Counted from the stretch's first letter, positions 1-13,060 are shown. The stretch is DNA of 64,000 nt from Lindgomyces ingoldianus (GCF_010093535.1 NW_022985228.1:124001-188000); one strand, 5' to 3'. Notes: generated from the letters alone by a model not told the origin. Program-made: numbers and translations.

Positions 1-339
1 TTTTTAGTTATTATTACTTAGGCAAAAATCCCTTTTAAGCTCCTGTAAGCAGATAAAAAGCTATATTTATATGCACCTAGTTCTACAGCACCTAGAGCCT
101 TAACAAGAGCTATGTGTATATTAATGCCTTAATTTAATAAAAGTAGAGAGCTTTTAAGGTAGCTATATTTAGATTAGGGATTACAGGTGGATAGTAAGAA
201 CATGTAGCATTAGTTGCTAGTTAATCTATAGCTTTAGTAGAGAGAGAGAGACAATAGAAGTAGATAATAAGGAGTAGAGAATAGACAAGTGCTTTAATTA
301 ACGTAACATAGAGGAATTTATATAAACTAGGCCTATAAC
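1..339. other. Interior of an LTR element cut by the window edge
   Basis: No readable gene is present. The stretch is AT-rich with a short GA run near 240-252 and ends at the LTR-like repeat that follows. I infer that it is the inner part of a retroelement whose right LTR is 340-501, because that LTR lacks a matching flanking duplication here while its partner at 38041 nearly has one. Confidence 0.4.
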
Positions 340-501
340 TGTTATAACTGCTAACTAGAGAGTAATAAGAAGTAAGTCTATTAACTATAAAAGGCTTATA
401 GAGAGCCTGCCTATGTAGTAGGAGCTCTAGCGCTAAGTGTCTTAGGCTGCTTGTCTAAAACACAGGTGCAACACTAGGACTATGTGCTCTCTTACACAAC
501 A
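340..501 (+). repeat. Short LTR, family F copy 1
   Basis: This 162-bp block aligns with 38041-38204. Both begin TGTYA-AACTGCTAA and end TTACRCAACA, with the shared middle 'GTGTCTTAGGCTGCTTGTC'. It interrupts Cop-1 sequence that resumes at 502. The 5-bp flanks differ (ATAAC and TAAAT), so it is probably the right LTR of a larger insertion extending left of the window. Confidence 0.6.
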
Positions 502-855
502 TAAATTATATAAAGACTTAAACTAGTACTAATTTTAGTAGTAATTTATATAAATTTAAAGTTTTTATATAATTACCTTATTAAGCTAGGCACTACTAGT
601 AAAAAGTAACTTATAATTAACATTATGTTACTTTATAAATTATATAAAAAAAAGAAATTACTAAAATTAAGTAAATTAATAGTAAAAATAACTTAGTAAA
701 TGTATATATAAAAAAAACACTAAATTAGGCTTTTTAATTATTAGTCCTAACTAACTGCCTCTCTATCTAGATAGAAGCATCTGTAGACTAGCTAAATTCT
801 ATGCGCAAAGATGCTTTAAACTAACTACACTAATAATACTTTTATATAAAGCTTA

Positions 856-1955
856 ACGTACTTCACAGGCAAGTGGCTTACACACCTAAGTTGCTTACTT
901 TTGCTAAGACCCTACTAAACTACTTTTTCTACACTAATGCATTCCCTACAACACTACTTAGACGCGCTAAAAGAACATTAGATACAGCTTACGCTCTAAG
1001 CTTTTAAATAAGGCATAAAACTTTTAAAGAAATGTACTACAGCTATGTACAAAGTTCTATAAAAGAAAATAAATAACTATAGCGCTAGATAACCTTTACA
1101 AGCTAATTTTACAGCTAAATTATAAAGGCTAGGTAATAAAAAGAAGCAGGTAATTATTAAGACTATACTTAAGCTATATGCGCAAGGAATTTCCCCTTAA
1201 ATAGCATTTATAGCTAATATAGCTAATTTTTTACGCGCTAAGCATAATCTAGGCTACGTTTACATAAACTAGCCTAGTACATTTATAAACTGTTATTTAG
1301 AGCTTAAAGTAACATTTAAGCATAAGTATAACTATAAAAGAGCTTTTTATAAGAGTCCTAGAGTAATTTAGGGCAGGTTTAGCCTTATAGAGAATATTAA
1401 AGCTAAGTATAGCATTTAAGATAATAAGCTGTACAACTTTAGTAAAACAGGCTGTATAATTAGCTAAATATCTTTTAACTATACTTACACTTAAAACTTT
1501 ACTTTAAGCTTTAAATAACACTTTATAAATGTACTAGGCTAGTTTAAGTAAATATAGCCTAGATTACGCTTAGCGTGCAAAGAATTAGCTATATTAGCTA
1601 TAAATACTATCTAAGAGGAAATTCCTTGCGCATATAGCTTAAGTATAGTCTTAATAATTACCTGCTTCTTTTTATTACCTAGCCTTTATAATTTAGCTGT
1701 GGAATTAGCTTATAAAGGTTATCTAGTGCTATAGTTATTTATTATCTTTTATAAAACTTTATATATAGCTATAGCACATTTCTTTAAGAGTTTTATGTCT
1801 TATTTAAAAGCTTAAAGTGTAAGCTATATCTAATGTTCTTTTAGCGCGTCTAAGTAGTGTTATAGGGAATGCATTAGTGTAGGAAAAGTAGTTTAGTAGG
1901 GTCTTAGTAAAAGTAAGTAACTTAGGTGTGTAAGCAACTTGCCTGTAAAGTACGT
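856..1955. mobile_element. Foldback element FB-B copy 1 (1100 bp)
   Basis: The element is flanked by TA on both sides (854-855, 1956-1957) and begins ACGTACTTCAC with the reverse complement at the right end. About 470 bp of each arm is an imperfect reverse complement of the other arm; the loop of about 150 bp (around 1330-1480) occurs once. The arms match the first third of full-length Pogo-B5 (51811-53676). The insertion lies in the 3' region of Cop-1 copy 1. The arms cannot encode a complete transposase, so it would need help in trans. It is heavily RIP-mutated. Confidence 0.85.
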
Positions 1956-3510
1956 TATTTTCTTTTATTTTTTTTATTATACATACTTATTTTTTTATTA
2001 TAAAATTAGAAAAAAAGAATATGTAAGAAAGACAGTCTGTTTATTTAGTATATAGAAAAACAAAGCCACTAGCCTCTCTAGAACACACCACCCCTCATGT
2101 GTAGTAGTTACAATGTAGACCACAGCTTTACTATATACATAAGATGTAGGCATTAGCCTAAAAGTTAGCTAGCATATAATACTTAATAAAAAAAAAGTAC
2201 TAGTAGTGCTGCTATAATAATAAGCATATAAAGTTACTAAAACTTAGCTATAACTTTAAACTAATACTATATAAAAGTACCTTTTATAACACATAACTTT
2301 TACAGCTTATAGCTATAGATTAGTGCTAGTAAGTAAGATAATATTTATATTATAAAATAGTAAAGCTATTATATACTACTTTTTAGCTTATTTATAATTA
2401 GCATTTTATATAACGTACTTCACAGGCGAGTTGCTCACACACCTGAGTTGCTTACTTTTACTAAGACCCTACTAAACTACTCTTCCTACACTAATGTATT
2501 CCCTACAACACTACTTAGACGCGCTAAAAGAACTTTAGATACAGCTTACACTCTAAGCTTTTAAACAAGACATAAAACTCTTAAAAAAATGTGCTATAGC
2601 TATATATAGAGTCCTATAAAAGATAATAAATAACTATAGCGCTAGACAACTTTTATAAGCTAATTCTATAGCTAAATTATAAAGGCTAGGTAATAAAAAG
2701 AAGCAGGTAATTATTAAGACTATACTTAAGCTATATGCGCAAGGAATTTCCTCTTAGATAGCATTTATAGCTAATATAGCTAATTCTTTGCGCGCTAAGC
2801 ATAATCTAGGCTATGTTTATATAAACTAGCCTAGTATGTTTATAAAGTGTTATTTAGAGCTTAAAGTAACATTTAAGCGTAAGTACAACTATAAGAGAGC
2901 TTTTTATAAGAGTCTTAGAGTAATTTAGAGCAGGTTTAGCCTTATAGAGAATATTAAAGCTAAGTATAGTATCTAGGATAATAACACGTACAACTTTAGC
3001 AAGATAAAGTTTATAATTAGCTAAATATCTCTTAACTATACTTATGCTTAAAACTTTACTTTAACTTTTAAATAACACTTTACAAACATACTAGGCTAGT
3101 TTATGCAAACATAGCCTAGATTACGCTTAGCGTGTAAAGAATTAGCTATATTAGCTATAAATGCTATTTAAGGGGAAATTCCTTACGCATATAGCTTAAG
3201 TATAGTTTTAATAATTACCTGCTTCTTTTTATTACCTAGCTTTTATAATTTAGCTGTAGAATTAGCTTATAAAAGTTGTCTAGTGCTATAGTTATTTATT
3301 ATCTTTTATAGGACTTTGTATATAGCTATAGCACATTTTTTTAAGAGTTTTATGTCTTATTTAAAAGCTTAGAGCGTAAGCTGTATCTAACATTCTTTTA
3401 GCACATCTAAGTAGTGTTATGGGGAATGCATTAGTGTAGAAAGGGTGGTTTAGTGGGGTCTTGGCAAAAGTAAGCAACTTAGGTGTGTGAGCAACTCGCC
3501 CGTGAAGTAC

Positions 3511-3713
3511 TGTGAGAGCACTGTGAAGCAGGAAGCGTGAAGCGCAGAAGGGGGTACAGGATAGTATTGATAGACGAATCCTTGAGGAGACTCAGGGGTT
3601 CGTAAGAGGATATATATATATGTGCTGGGGCACGTGACGGGACGTCATGTGCCCAAGGCTGGGCCGAGGGCTCTCTGGGGAGAGTCTGAGGCATGTCCAA
3701 GTTGACCGTGACA
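3511..3713 (-). repeat. Left (3') LTR of Gyp-1 copy 1
   Basis: This 203-bp LTR is paired with 12199-12401. It includes a TATA run near 3611-3620 and a GC-rich second half (CACGTGACGGGACGTCATGT) that has escaped most RIP. Read on the minus strand, a polypurine tract lies immediately outside it (3714-3730). Confidence 0.85.
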
Positions 3714-5700
3714 TGGCCCCCCTCCTTCTGCAGGTCGTCCTCGATCCTGCGATTGGATAGGTAGGATATCATGGTAACTTGGACTAGCCCTAGGCGGACC
3801 TGCGGTGGGGACTGTACAGGTTACGCCTAGGTAGTACTTATTACTAGTAACTAAACTCTAGAAAACCTTAGTAAGGGAAAACTATGTCTAGAGAAGTATA
3901 ACTAGAAGAGTTAGAATGTTATTACTAGCGCTGTAGCTGCTAATGTAGGGCGTTCTTATCTTATTAGGTTAAGCCTAATAGGCCTGCAGAGGCTAAGTAA
4001 AGTAGATAGTCTATAATTAAAAAGCCTACTTTTATAAAAGTAACTTAAGATTATAACTTTTTTTTTTTACTATCTAGTTAAGGTCTACTTTTAAAGGTCC
4101 TAAAGTTTTAGTTTTAGTACTTATAGGTACTATAAGGCATTTGTGGATGCACTGCTTCTGTGTGGGTAGTTCTTTTAAATGTAGCAGTTAATTGCTAGGT
4201 CTTTTCTATTAGAAAAATAGTTATTAGTAAGCTTATAATATTATAATTTTGTTTAAAATAGCTTAGAGTTCTAATATATTACTAGAATAGTTCTAAGGTT
4301 AGTGCTGTAAAGCTTTTAAAACTAAATCTATAGCTGCTCTAGTCTAGAGTTGTAAATGCTAAATAGGGAGGTGTAGTGCTATATAAGCAAGTTGTTCTAC
4401 TAGTTCTTTTAAGTACTAATAAATTAGTGCTTTAGGGATATCTCTGTGCGTAAAATGCTTAAGAATAATGCTTTTAATGCATTACTATTTACTAGAAGTA
4501 GTTGCTCTTCTAGTTAGTTAAGTGTAAGTATAAGTAATAGTTTTCTTAAGCTGTTTATATGTTTTCTTATCTCTCTAACATTTTATACTAAGCAGGTTAT
4601 AGGCAGTAAGGCTTTAAAGCAACTCTAGACCTTATATAAAGTAAAAAAGGTAAGTGTAGGTTTAAGTATAAAACACTATTTTTACTGCTTTTAAACTTTT
4701 TTTTTTTTACTTTTACTTTAGCTCTTCTTTAACTAGTCCTTTTAGCTATAACTTTCTCTTCTTTTACTATGCCTATTACATCTTTTGCGTAGTGCTTTAA
4801 AGAGGAGATTCCTACGCATGTCTATAAGCTCCTGCTTTACTTAGAGCCTTAGCTGCCACTTATCTAGAAATAGTGCTGTGGCTGTGTTGCTGTGCTGTTG
4901 TCTAAGAAAGGCAGTAAAAAGCCTTTAGCTTTTAATCTTTACATAGCTGTAAACGCTAGCGTGTGTATAAAAAGCACACTATTTAGTGTTTACAAAGGCT
5001 GTGTTAACAGGAAGGCAGGTAGCTGTGTAGAAGTAGGTCTTTTAGAGCTTTTTAAGTTTATGCTAACTATGTACAGCTTAATCCCTACTTCTGCTGCGCT
5101 AGAAATATTCTTTAGTACTATATTAACTAAGCTCTTAACTATAATAGACGCGCTATTAAGACTGTAGGTAACCTAAGTTAAGAACCTAACCTAGACGCTA
5201 AGGCTTAGCTCTGCTATTAGAAGGATGTTCTTCTATACGCCTTAGCCTTTAAGGAGCATATTAATGCATACTTCTAGTAGCTAAAGCGTAAGACTAAGGG
5301 CTTTACGCTAGCAGAGTATGCCTAGTAGCGTTAGGTTTCCTAAGAACATAACTATAAGCAGTATAAAGTATGTCTTAGTATTGCAGGTTATTTAGATTAT
5401 AGCTAACTTTACTTTAAAGTAGTTTTAGTAGTGTTAGTAAAAACTATCTAAATAATACTATTATTTAGTCTAAGTCTAAGGCAATTTTTCTTAAGAACAG
5501 CTGCGCAACTAACTAAAAGAAACAGTAGTACTACTATAGGCTAAATATACCTGCTGCTAAAGAGGTAAGCTTACTAGTTATAAATTAGCAGTCTAGTATA
5601 GCATAGATAAATTAAAAGCGCGCAGAACCTTTATTCTACTAAGAGAGTAGCTAGCAATGTTTTTAGAAATCTTTAGAATGTTTCTGTTATATATGTAGAT
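3714..5700 (+). other. Extra 3' region of Gyp-1 with plus-strand coding-like remnants
   Basis: Gyp-1 pol runs on the minus strand, but this tract between pol and the 3' LTR reads best on the plus strand. A 91-codon frame is open at 4892-5167. A second frame at about 5185-5400 gives residues such as 'YALAFKEHINAYF' and 'KRKTKGFTLAEYA', interrupted mainly by TAG codons that would be glutamine or tryptophan before RIP. I do not recognise the product. It may be an antisense accessory reading frame of the retroelement, a captured host fragment or an unrecognised nested insertion. Confidence 0.35.
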
Positions 5701-8589
5701 AATACCTAGTCTAGACTTCACCTAGGACCTCTCTAGGTCTAGTAAGGCCCTAGACAGTACCTTTAATACAGACATTTACACTCTGCTCTAGGTTATAACT
5801 TTATAAGCTGCATAAAGTTAAAATTTTATAGTAAGGAGTATAAGTTATTACTTTATTCTTTTTTTATCTATGTGCTAACTTCTTTTAGCAATTTCTATGT
5901 TGCAGAGTTTAGATTGCATTAGGTTTTGCTGCAAGTGCTAAAGTTAGTGCAGTTGTCCCCTAAGGGGTACCTGTAGGTGTAGCGTTTAGCTGTCACTTCT
6001 GTTGCAATGTATTGCGTAGAGTAAGCTAATAATCCTAAAGAACTTTTTTATAGTTATTAAAGTGTTTCTTAGGTTCTTAGGTAGAGTTTTTAAGAAGCTA
6101 CTTAAGCTACTTTATAAAAAACTATTGTCCTACCTTTAAATCTTTATGTTTAAAAATTTTTTTAACTTTATAGCAGTCTCTGCTATCTGTCTCTAGAACA
6201 TGTACAGGCCTAGGCTAGAAGGGCTTTTCTTAAAGAGGCTTATTCTATTACTCTAGCAGTAAAACATAGAAGACAGAATAAATCCTTTACATTAATTATA
6301 GTAGGTCTAGCTAGTATACTAGCTTTCTAATTTTCTTAAGTACTTTAAAGAGTTCTAAGTATGTTGCATTAAGCTTTTTTAATAAACACTATGTCTTAAT
6401 GTGCTTTAACTTTAAGATAACTTAATCTCTTACACTAAAGTGCTTTTTTAAATGCTTAGTGTTGTACTATTTAACCTAGTGCTGCTGCGCCTGCTTAAGG
6501 CATAAGCGCGCAGCTTTCTATTGCTTGTTCTATCTTAAGAGATAAGCAACTACCTAGTCCTGCAGAGCTAGTGCCTTTCTAGACTTGTTCTATACCTAGG
6601 GCAGGCGCCTAAGCTAATAATTGTCCTTAACTCTGTTAAAGCCCTTTAGGGTAACTCTATACGCTACGCGTATTAGGCATTTGCTGTAGGAGGAGTGTTT
6701 CTTAGAGTTGTAAGCATACTCTGCGTATAGTAGCAGCTTACACTAATTGTCCTACTAGTAGTTTAAGTATAACTACAGAAATAACTCTAATTCTTAATTT
6801 TAACACTTAGTTTGCCTGTTAGTCTAAAGATAAAAAGCTGTACTAAGCTAGTAGTTAATTTTTAAGTAGAAGTAGATGTCTAACTAAAACTAACTAGTAA
6901 AGATTAAACTATAATTAAAAATAAAAGTATCTAGTAGTTTTATCTTTATAAAGAATTACTTTTTTAGAAAAGTAGCTAGTTTTCTTACTATAATAGTCTT
7001 AGTAACAGGAAGGTACTAGACGTACTTTAAAAAGTAGTTAATAAGTACTAGAATTAAGTTATAAGTACTACCTACAAAGTCTCTTAACTCTAGTAAGTTA
7101 GTAATAAAGTCTAGTAAGTAGTGCCTTTATAAAGAAGTAAGTAAAGGTAAAGGTTCTAGTAACTTTTAAAGCTTATACTGCTAAATCTTATTTAGCTAGC
7201 ATAGTGCGCACCTTATAACGTACTTGTAAATGTTATAGTAAAGGTATAGCTAGTAGTATTTCCTTTTAAGGAGGTCTGTAGTCTTTTTAACACTGTAATG
7301 CTTTTCTATAGGGTTGTTGTAGTTCTTTGTTAGGATGTTTTAATGTAAGGCTTTATTATCTAGGATCTACACTCTTCTATTCCTGCGCAGGACACCTATA
7401 GGGTTATGCTTCTAAAATAGGGTGCTTTTTTTTGCCTTACCTGCCTTTCTTTCTATTAAGAGCGCATTTAACTAATAGGCCTTATTAGTTTCCTACACTT
7501 ACTTAATGTACTTAGAGAGACATTCTAGGACTTTTAAAGCATAGGCGTTTTTATTTTATATAGCTGCAATAGTAAAATAGTTTAGCAACAACATCCTGTA
7601 AATATAAAGGTAATAAAGGAACTCCTCTGTAACATCCTAAGTCTGTTGTTACATTATAGGTTCTCTATAGAGGACCTGTAGCGCTTTAGGATTAACCGCC
7701 CTGTGACTGCTATAGTCTGTGGGAACAATAAGTTAGGTTAATAGAGGCGTACCTTTAATAATTAATGTTATGTTAGGTAGATTTAGGGATTCCCTAGGTA
7801 TAGTACAGCACCTTACTAGGTCACTGTTAGGAGAAGTTATACTACACGCTGCCTAACTAGCGCAACAAGCTGTAGACGTTTAAATTGCCTACACCTAAAG
7901 CTTCTACTATAAAGTTAAAAGCATTACATCTTACAGTAATTTTGCTTTTTCTAAAGAGACCCCTTTTATATAATTAGGTCTTCTAGATAGTCTGTTAGCT
8001 AGGTTCTCTAGACCTAGCTTATATTTAATCTTAAAATTAAACTGCGCTAGCTCTTCTGCCTAGCAGGCTTACTTAAGAGAGAGCTTTTTTATTGTTATAA
8101 AATAGCATAGATTATTGTAATTAGAGAGTACCTAGATTATGCTTAAGGTGTACTCTAGGTAGTGCCTTTAATGTTTAAAGCTCTCTATAATTACGCATAA
8201 CTTCTTATTATGCGTATGCTAACAGAGTTGTAGGCCGCTTAACTTGCAGCTCTAGAAGGCTATAGGCCTCTAGTAGCAATTTACTGCTAGCTTAGAGAAC
8301 TAAGGCTAGAGCAGTATTACTGCTATAGTAAACTTAGAAGCGTCTGTAATAATTATAACTAGCTTTAATAAATTAAAGTGCTAAAAAACTAAGGCATTTA
8401 TAAATTTTAACTTAAGAGTTAGGAAGGCGTTATAGGCCTTTTTAGGCTAGAACTATTTCTAGTACTACTTTATAGAACCTTTGTAATTCTACTTTACTTC
8501 CTTCTTCTTTTTTAAGTTAGGGCCCCTATAGGGCAGACTTAGGGCTTAAGCAGCTGTTATATAGTTAACTAGTAGGCGTGCAATCTTTA

Positions 8590-9130
8590 AGTAATTATAG
8601 ACAAATCTTTAATAAAAGTTTGTAAAGCCTAGAAATACCTAGATGTCCTTAAAGCTCTCTAGCTTAGGCTATTCCTTAATTATCTAGACGCGCAATAAGT
8701 CTATTACTACACCTTTTAGTGTAACTATAAAGCCTAGGAACTTAACAGCCTTTATTTTAAAAAAACATTTAGATGCCTTATAGTATAGTCTTTATTCTAC
8801 TAGTTAATTAAGAACTTTAAAAATATATTGCTTATAGTCCTTTTTATCTTTAAAGTAAATAAGGATGTTGTTTAGATAAACAACACACGTCCTATCTAAC
8901 AAGCCTTCTAAAGCTCTATAGATATAGGACTAAAAGGTGGCTAGGGCATTAGCTAGGCTAAAGGGCATAATAAGGTACTTAAAATGCCTATACTGCGTCT
9001 TAAAAGTAGTCTTCTACTTATCCCCTTCTTTAATGCAAAGCCTATAGTAGGCGTTGTAAAGGTTAAGCTTTATAAAGACTTTAGCCTTTAATAAGTAATC
9101 TAACATCTTACTTATAAGTAGAATAAGATA
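8590..9130 (-). pseudogene. Gyp-1 reverse transcriptase remnant
   Basis: The minus strand gives the Ty3/gypsy RT block order: an 'IKEGDK' turn, 'LIMPFSLANALATF' (about 8938-8985) and then 'VVYLNNILIYF'. The family normally has YxDD at the active site; here the two aspartates (8867-8872, read on the minus strand) are both asparagine, as expected from G-to-A change. Stops interrupt the frame. The homologous region of copy 2 lies near 28100-28560. Confidence 0.75.
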
Positions 9131-10929
9131 TTAGTTTTTAATTATAATTTTATTAAAACCTTAATAGTTAACATAAAGTTATAGTGTCCTATCTAGTTTT
9201 AGGACAAAGAGAATAAGAGCACCTGCTAGCAACCTGCTTAGGTGTATCTAACCCTTCTCCTAGGCTGCATTAAAGTATTCCTGCAGGATATCTAGTTTAT
9301 AGCAGGAGAGGTTATAGATTAGAAGGTTTAGAATCTTCTTTCCCTCTTTAATCTTTATAGCATAATTATGCTTACTGTTTAGCCTAAAGATGTTTATACA
9401 ATGTTTGCTAAAAGCGTACTACTAAGAGTGGAACTTAGGGGGAACATGCGCAAGTTCCTTAGGGTCTAGAGCGTTGTTAGCATTATTAGTGCCTGGATAC
9501 CCATCGCTGTCGTCAGGAAGTACCCGGGCAACGCCTGCGGGCAGTGTGGCCTAGCAGTGGCCTTAATCATGGATACTAGCTACTACATAATAGGCCATAG
9601 CTTTAAGAAGCTATAAGAGCTTTAAGAACATCTTAACACACTTTTAAAAATGCTTCTAAATTTTAAGCATGTACTTCTTTAACTAGAGCAGCCCTTAACA
9701 ATAAAAGTACTCTACATCCTGCACCACGTTGCCACTAGGCCTAGGGGCTTGCGGAGCAGGTTTAAGGTGTCCCTAAAGCAGTTCCTCTAAGAGGGCTTCC
9801 TTCCTAACATTATTACTTATTAGTTAAATAGTATAAGAGGTAGAGTGCAGCACGTATGTAGTCTTTTTAGGACTAAAGTCCTTTAAAAGCTTTTTAGCAA
9901 ATACTAACTAGATTCTACTGTTATTATTCTTCTACTACTTAAATGTACTATCTTTAAAACAGATTTTAAAGTTAGCTTTTTATAGCTAAGAATACTTTAA
10001 GATTAGGTTATAACTTAAGAAATTAGCTAACTAGAATTTTTAAAGGCTAACTTCTTTATTAGTACTTCTGTTGTCTGTGCAGACAAGAGAAAGATTATAT
10101 AGCAATTCTAACTGTAATTAGTAATTGTTAATAAAGCTTATATTAAGCTTCTTATAGTAGTACTTACATAAAAGGCTATATTTTTAAATAACACTAGTGT
10201 TTATTAGGTTTAATTTAGCACCTATGTTGTAAAGGCTGCAGAGGATAGTTGTTCTGCTATTAGAGAGTTTAAGCTGCACCTAAACTATAATGCAGAGCTG
10301 CTTGCTATTTAATTTAGGCTCTAGTTATAAGTGTGCAAGATTTGCAACTAGGGCTTTTCTTTTTTTATGCTATTATTATCTTTTTAGTTAAATTAGTTTT
10401 TTTAGTAGAGCTTATGTTTACTAGAGGTCTCTTAAGGCGTTGTTGTAGCAGTATTAGTTCTCTGTACTAGAGACTATTAGTTGCTTATTAATTAGCCTAT
10501 AAGCTTCTAGTTTTATCTTTTATCTTTCTACTACTATTAAGAGTTTAAGGTAGAGTAGGACTGCTTTTTTTTCTAAGTTAAAGCGTCTTTAGAGCTAGCC
10601 TAGGGTGTTATTAGAGCTTGCTTAGGGTAAGCAACAGTTTTAGTGTTGCGTACAGCGCGCTTAAACTCTAGCTAAGTGTTTACAGACTTAAGTAAGCTGT
10701 TGCGCTACATTTCTCTTTAGATAGATTCTAAAAGGCAGCTTTATATAAAGGTAATTTTAATCTTATAGAGTTTCTTTCTATTAGAGGTTTAGAAAGGAGT
10801 GTTTTTTAAAAGACTCTTTTACTAAGATAGCTAGGTAATAAAAGTGTTAAATATATTACCTACTTTTTACTTTATATTCTAAAAGTAATAGTAGTTCTTG
10901 TACTGTGTTAGAAAAGGATCTTAGGTAAG

Positions 10930-11196
10930 TGTCAGATATGCGCACCTACTGTCAAGACAGGAGGAACGTTTNNNNNNNNNNNNNNNNNNNNNNNNNNNNN
11001 NNNNNNNNNNNNNNNNNNNNNNNNNNNNNNNNNNNNNNNNNNNNNNNNNNNNNNNNNNNNNNNNNNNNNNNNNNNNNNNNNNNNNNNNNNNNNNNNNNNN
11101 NNNNNNNNNNNNNNNNNNNNNNNNNNNNNNNNNNNNNNNNNNNNNNNNNNNCATCATTCATCTCAGGAAGCCCAGAAACAGTGCTTCAATCTGACA
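10930..11196 (+). mobile_element. Element G copy 1, containing an assembly gap
   Basis: The ends are inverted (TGTCAGAT and ATCTGACA), with GTAAG duplicated at 10925-10929 and 11197-11201. The matching position in Gyp-1 copy 2 (about 33840-33865) is an uninterrupted empty site, which confirms insertion. The sequenced ends (42 and 45 bp) match the two ends of copy 2 at 39830-40249. The centre is 180 unresolved bases. The ends could belong to a miniature inverted-repeat element or to a small LTR-like unit; no coding sequence is visible. Confidence 0.75.
10972..11151. other. Assembly gap (180 N)
   Basis: This is a run of undetermined bases inside element G1. By comparison with G2 the missing part should contain a tandem array of about 20-bp TGCAGCAAATT/TGCAGCATGT units, which explains why it could not be assembled. 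Confidence 0.95.
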
Positions 11197-12198
11197 GTAA
11201 GCTTGCGTACTTTAGTTTAAAGCTAAGCCTAGGTTTTAATAGTGCCTTTATTAATAGCGCAACTAATTAGGTCCTTATAGACTTTAAACTAGATCTAGTT
11301 AATAATTTATTAAGTTTAAGTAGCAAAGTTATCTAAAAGGTCTACATATTTCTAGATACTGTTTATATCTCTTACCTAAGTGTCTACCTGCTATAGAGTT
11401 AGAGACTTCTTTAAGAAGCTAAGCTTTAAAGGGGCCTTAATCTTAGATAGCTAACTTAGAGTCTTGTCTAGGCTAGCTTAAGATTAAAGTTAATCTAGAG
11501 TAGTTCTAAGAGATAGGCTAAGAGTTGTAAAAGTAATCTAGGCCTATTTATAAGCTTAACTAATTTTAGCTTTTAAAGCTCCTTTAGCCTTAAGCTAAAA
11601 GGCTTTTATAAAAAGTAATTATATAAACGCTTTATTAGTTAAGAGTTGCACTAGGACAGCAGTAGAGCTAGTTTAGGCCTGCCCTAGAAGAGTACTACAG
11701 CGTATTGCGTTTGCCCCTGTTGCTAACAGTTACTGTAAGTAGCCTATAAAGAGCTAACTAGCAGTCCCTAGAGTTCTAAAACCTAAAGGGCTTAGTGTAA
11801 CAAAAGGGTTATTTAATCCTTGTCTAGTATAACTTAAAAAGTTTCTAGGTTTAGTCTAACTACGTCCTTAATAGTTTCTAAAGTCTTACTTATCCTTTAA
11901 CTTAAAAACTTAGTGTTTTTTATTTTCTACCTTTTATACTTACTAATCTAGTGGAATTTAGTTAAGGCGCTAGGACATAAGATGCTTAAGGAGTTAAGCA
12001 CTAGAGTTATTATAGGGCGTCTCTAGAACAGCCTTAGAAGAGGTAGTAGCTGTGGCCCTGCTTTTACGTGTGCAACTGCTGTTAGCTATTGTTGTTATAG
12101 CTCTTTAATTAAGGTAGAGCTTAAAAAGCAGTAGTAAAAGTAGCCTTTTGTTCTTTAAACTAACTATGTTTCTATAGGAAAGTATAAAGGATTTAAAT

Positions 12199-12401
12199 TA
12201 TAAAAGCACTGTAAAGTAGGAAGCGTGAAGCGCAGAAGGGGGTATAGGATAGTATTAATAGACAAATCCTTAAGGAGACTTAGGGGTTTGTAAGAGGATA
12301 TATATATATGTGCTGGGGCACGTGACGGGACGTCATGTGCCCAAGGCTGGGCCGAGGGCTCTCCGGGGAGAGTCCGAGGCATGTCTAAGTTGACCGTGAC
12401 A
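12199..12401 (-). repeat. Right (5') LTR of Gyp-1 copy 1
   Basis: This 203-bp LTR has the same length as its partner at 3511-3713 and ends GACCGTGACA before the AGTAC target duplication. Its first base pairs are RIP-changed (TATAAAAGCACT against TGTGAGAGCACT). Confidence 0.85.
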
Positions 12402-13060
12402 AGTACGTTAAAAAGAAAGTAAAAAAGCTAAAAAATTTATATATTTATACTAAAACACTATATAAACTGCTAATTAGTAGTAAAACTAGTTAAAAGAGTA
12501 ACACAGATGCGACCTAGGCTGCTAGACTACATAAGGACGTTAAAGACGCCCACGCTAACAGCGCTAGAGGTAGAGGAGGAGGGCTAGAGAGACATCTATG
12601 TCTGTGTGTATGTGTGTGCAGGCAGGTAGATCTGTTAATATTAGCACTATATAATAAAAAAAGAGCTAGAAAATTATATAGTAAAGCTTAAAAAGTAAAA
12701 AATTAAAAAAAAGCAAAAAAATAAAAAAGACTTTATTATATCTACCTCTCTATGCACCTGCCTATGTAAAGATCCTACACTATTTTATTACAAAACTCTA
12801 CATAAAACAGCTTATACACTACTAAATTACTTATAAAGTAAGCGATAAAAGCTAAATAATAATAGCCTAAAACACTTTATACTATTTATAAAGCTATTTA
12901 TATAGTATAACTAGCTTATTTTAATATATAGTATTACTAAGGCAAGTCTTAATAAATAAGGTAAAGTATAGGCAAAATATAACTAGATAGACTTACATAG
13001 ATAGAAAAAAGGTAACTTGTACAGAAAGTAACTTTTTAAATAAAAATAAAAAGTTGCTAG

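Larger units (their letters stand above)
3511..12401 (-). mobile_element. Ty3/gypsy element Gyp-1 copy 1 (8.9 kb)
   Basis: Two 203-bp LTRs (3511-3713 and 12199-12401) start TGTGAGAGCACT or its mutated form and end CCGTGACA. AGTAC is duplicated at 3506-3510 and 12402-12406. Coding direction is minus, shown by a purine-rich tract next to the left LTR when read on the minus strand and by a gypsy reverse transcriptase on the minus strand near 8590-9130. All pol frames are broken by RIP stops. Element G1 is inserted at 10930. A region of 3714-5700 between pol and the left LTR is unusually long and shows coding-like frames on the opposite strand. Confidence 0.85.
2413..12408. mobile_element. Foldback element FB-B copy 2, split by Gyp-1 copy 1
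   Basis: TA lies on both sides (2411-2412, 12409-12410). The left 1098 bp (2413-3510) contain both arms and the loop. The last two bases of the terminus, GT, follow the inserted retroelement at 12407-12408. Removing the insertion and one target duplication gives exactly 1100 bp, the length of copies 1 and 3. The retroelement went into the terminal inverted repeat itself, 2 bp from the end. Confidence 0.85.

Noticed and set aside
3479..3772. 97-codon minus frame, and the related 72-codon frame at 12164-12382
   Set aside because: Both lie on the Gyp-1 LTR and differ only by LTR mutations; they have no independent coding evidence.
9480..9560. CG-rich patch in Gyp-1 copy 1 considered as a separate insertion
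   Set aside because: It aligns with copy 2 (29150-29250) without extra ends; it is just a less mutated part of the element.
10921..11270. Frames of 69-113 codons across the gap
   Set aside because: They consist mainly of undetermined bases inside element G1.
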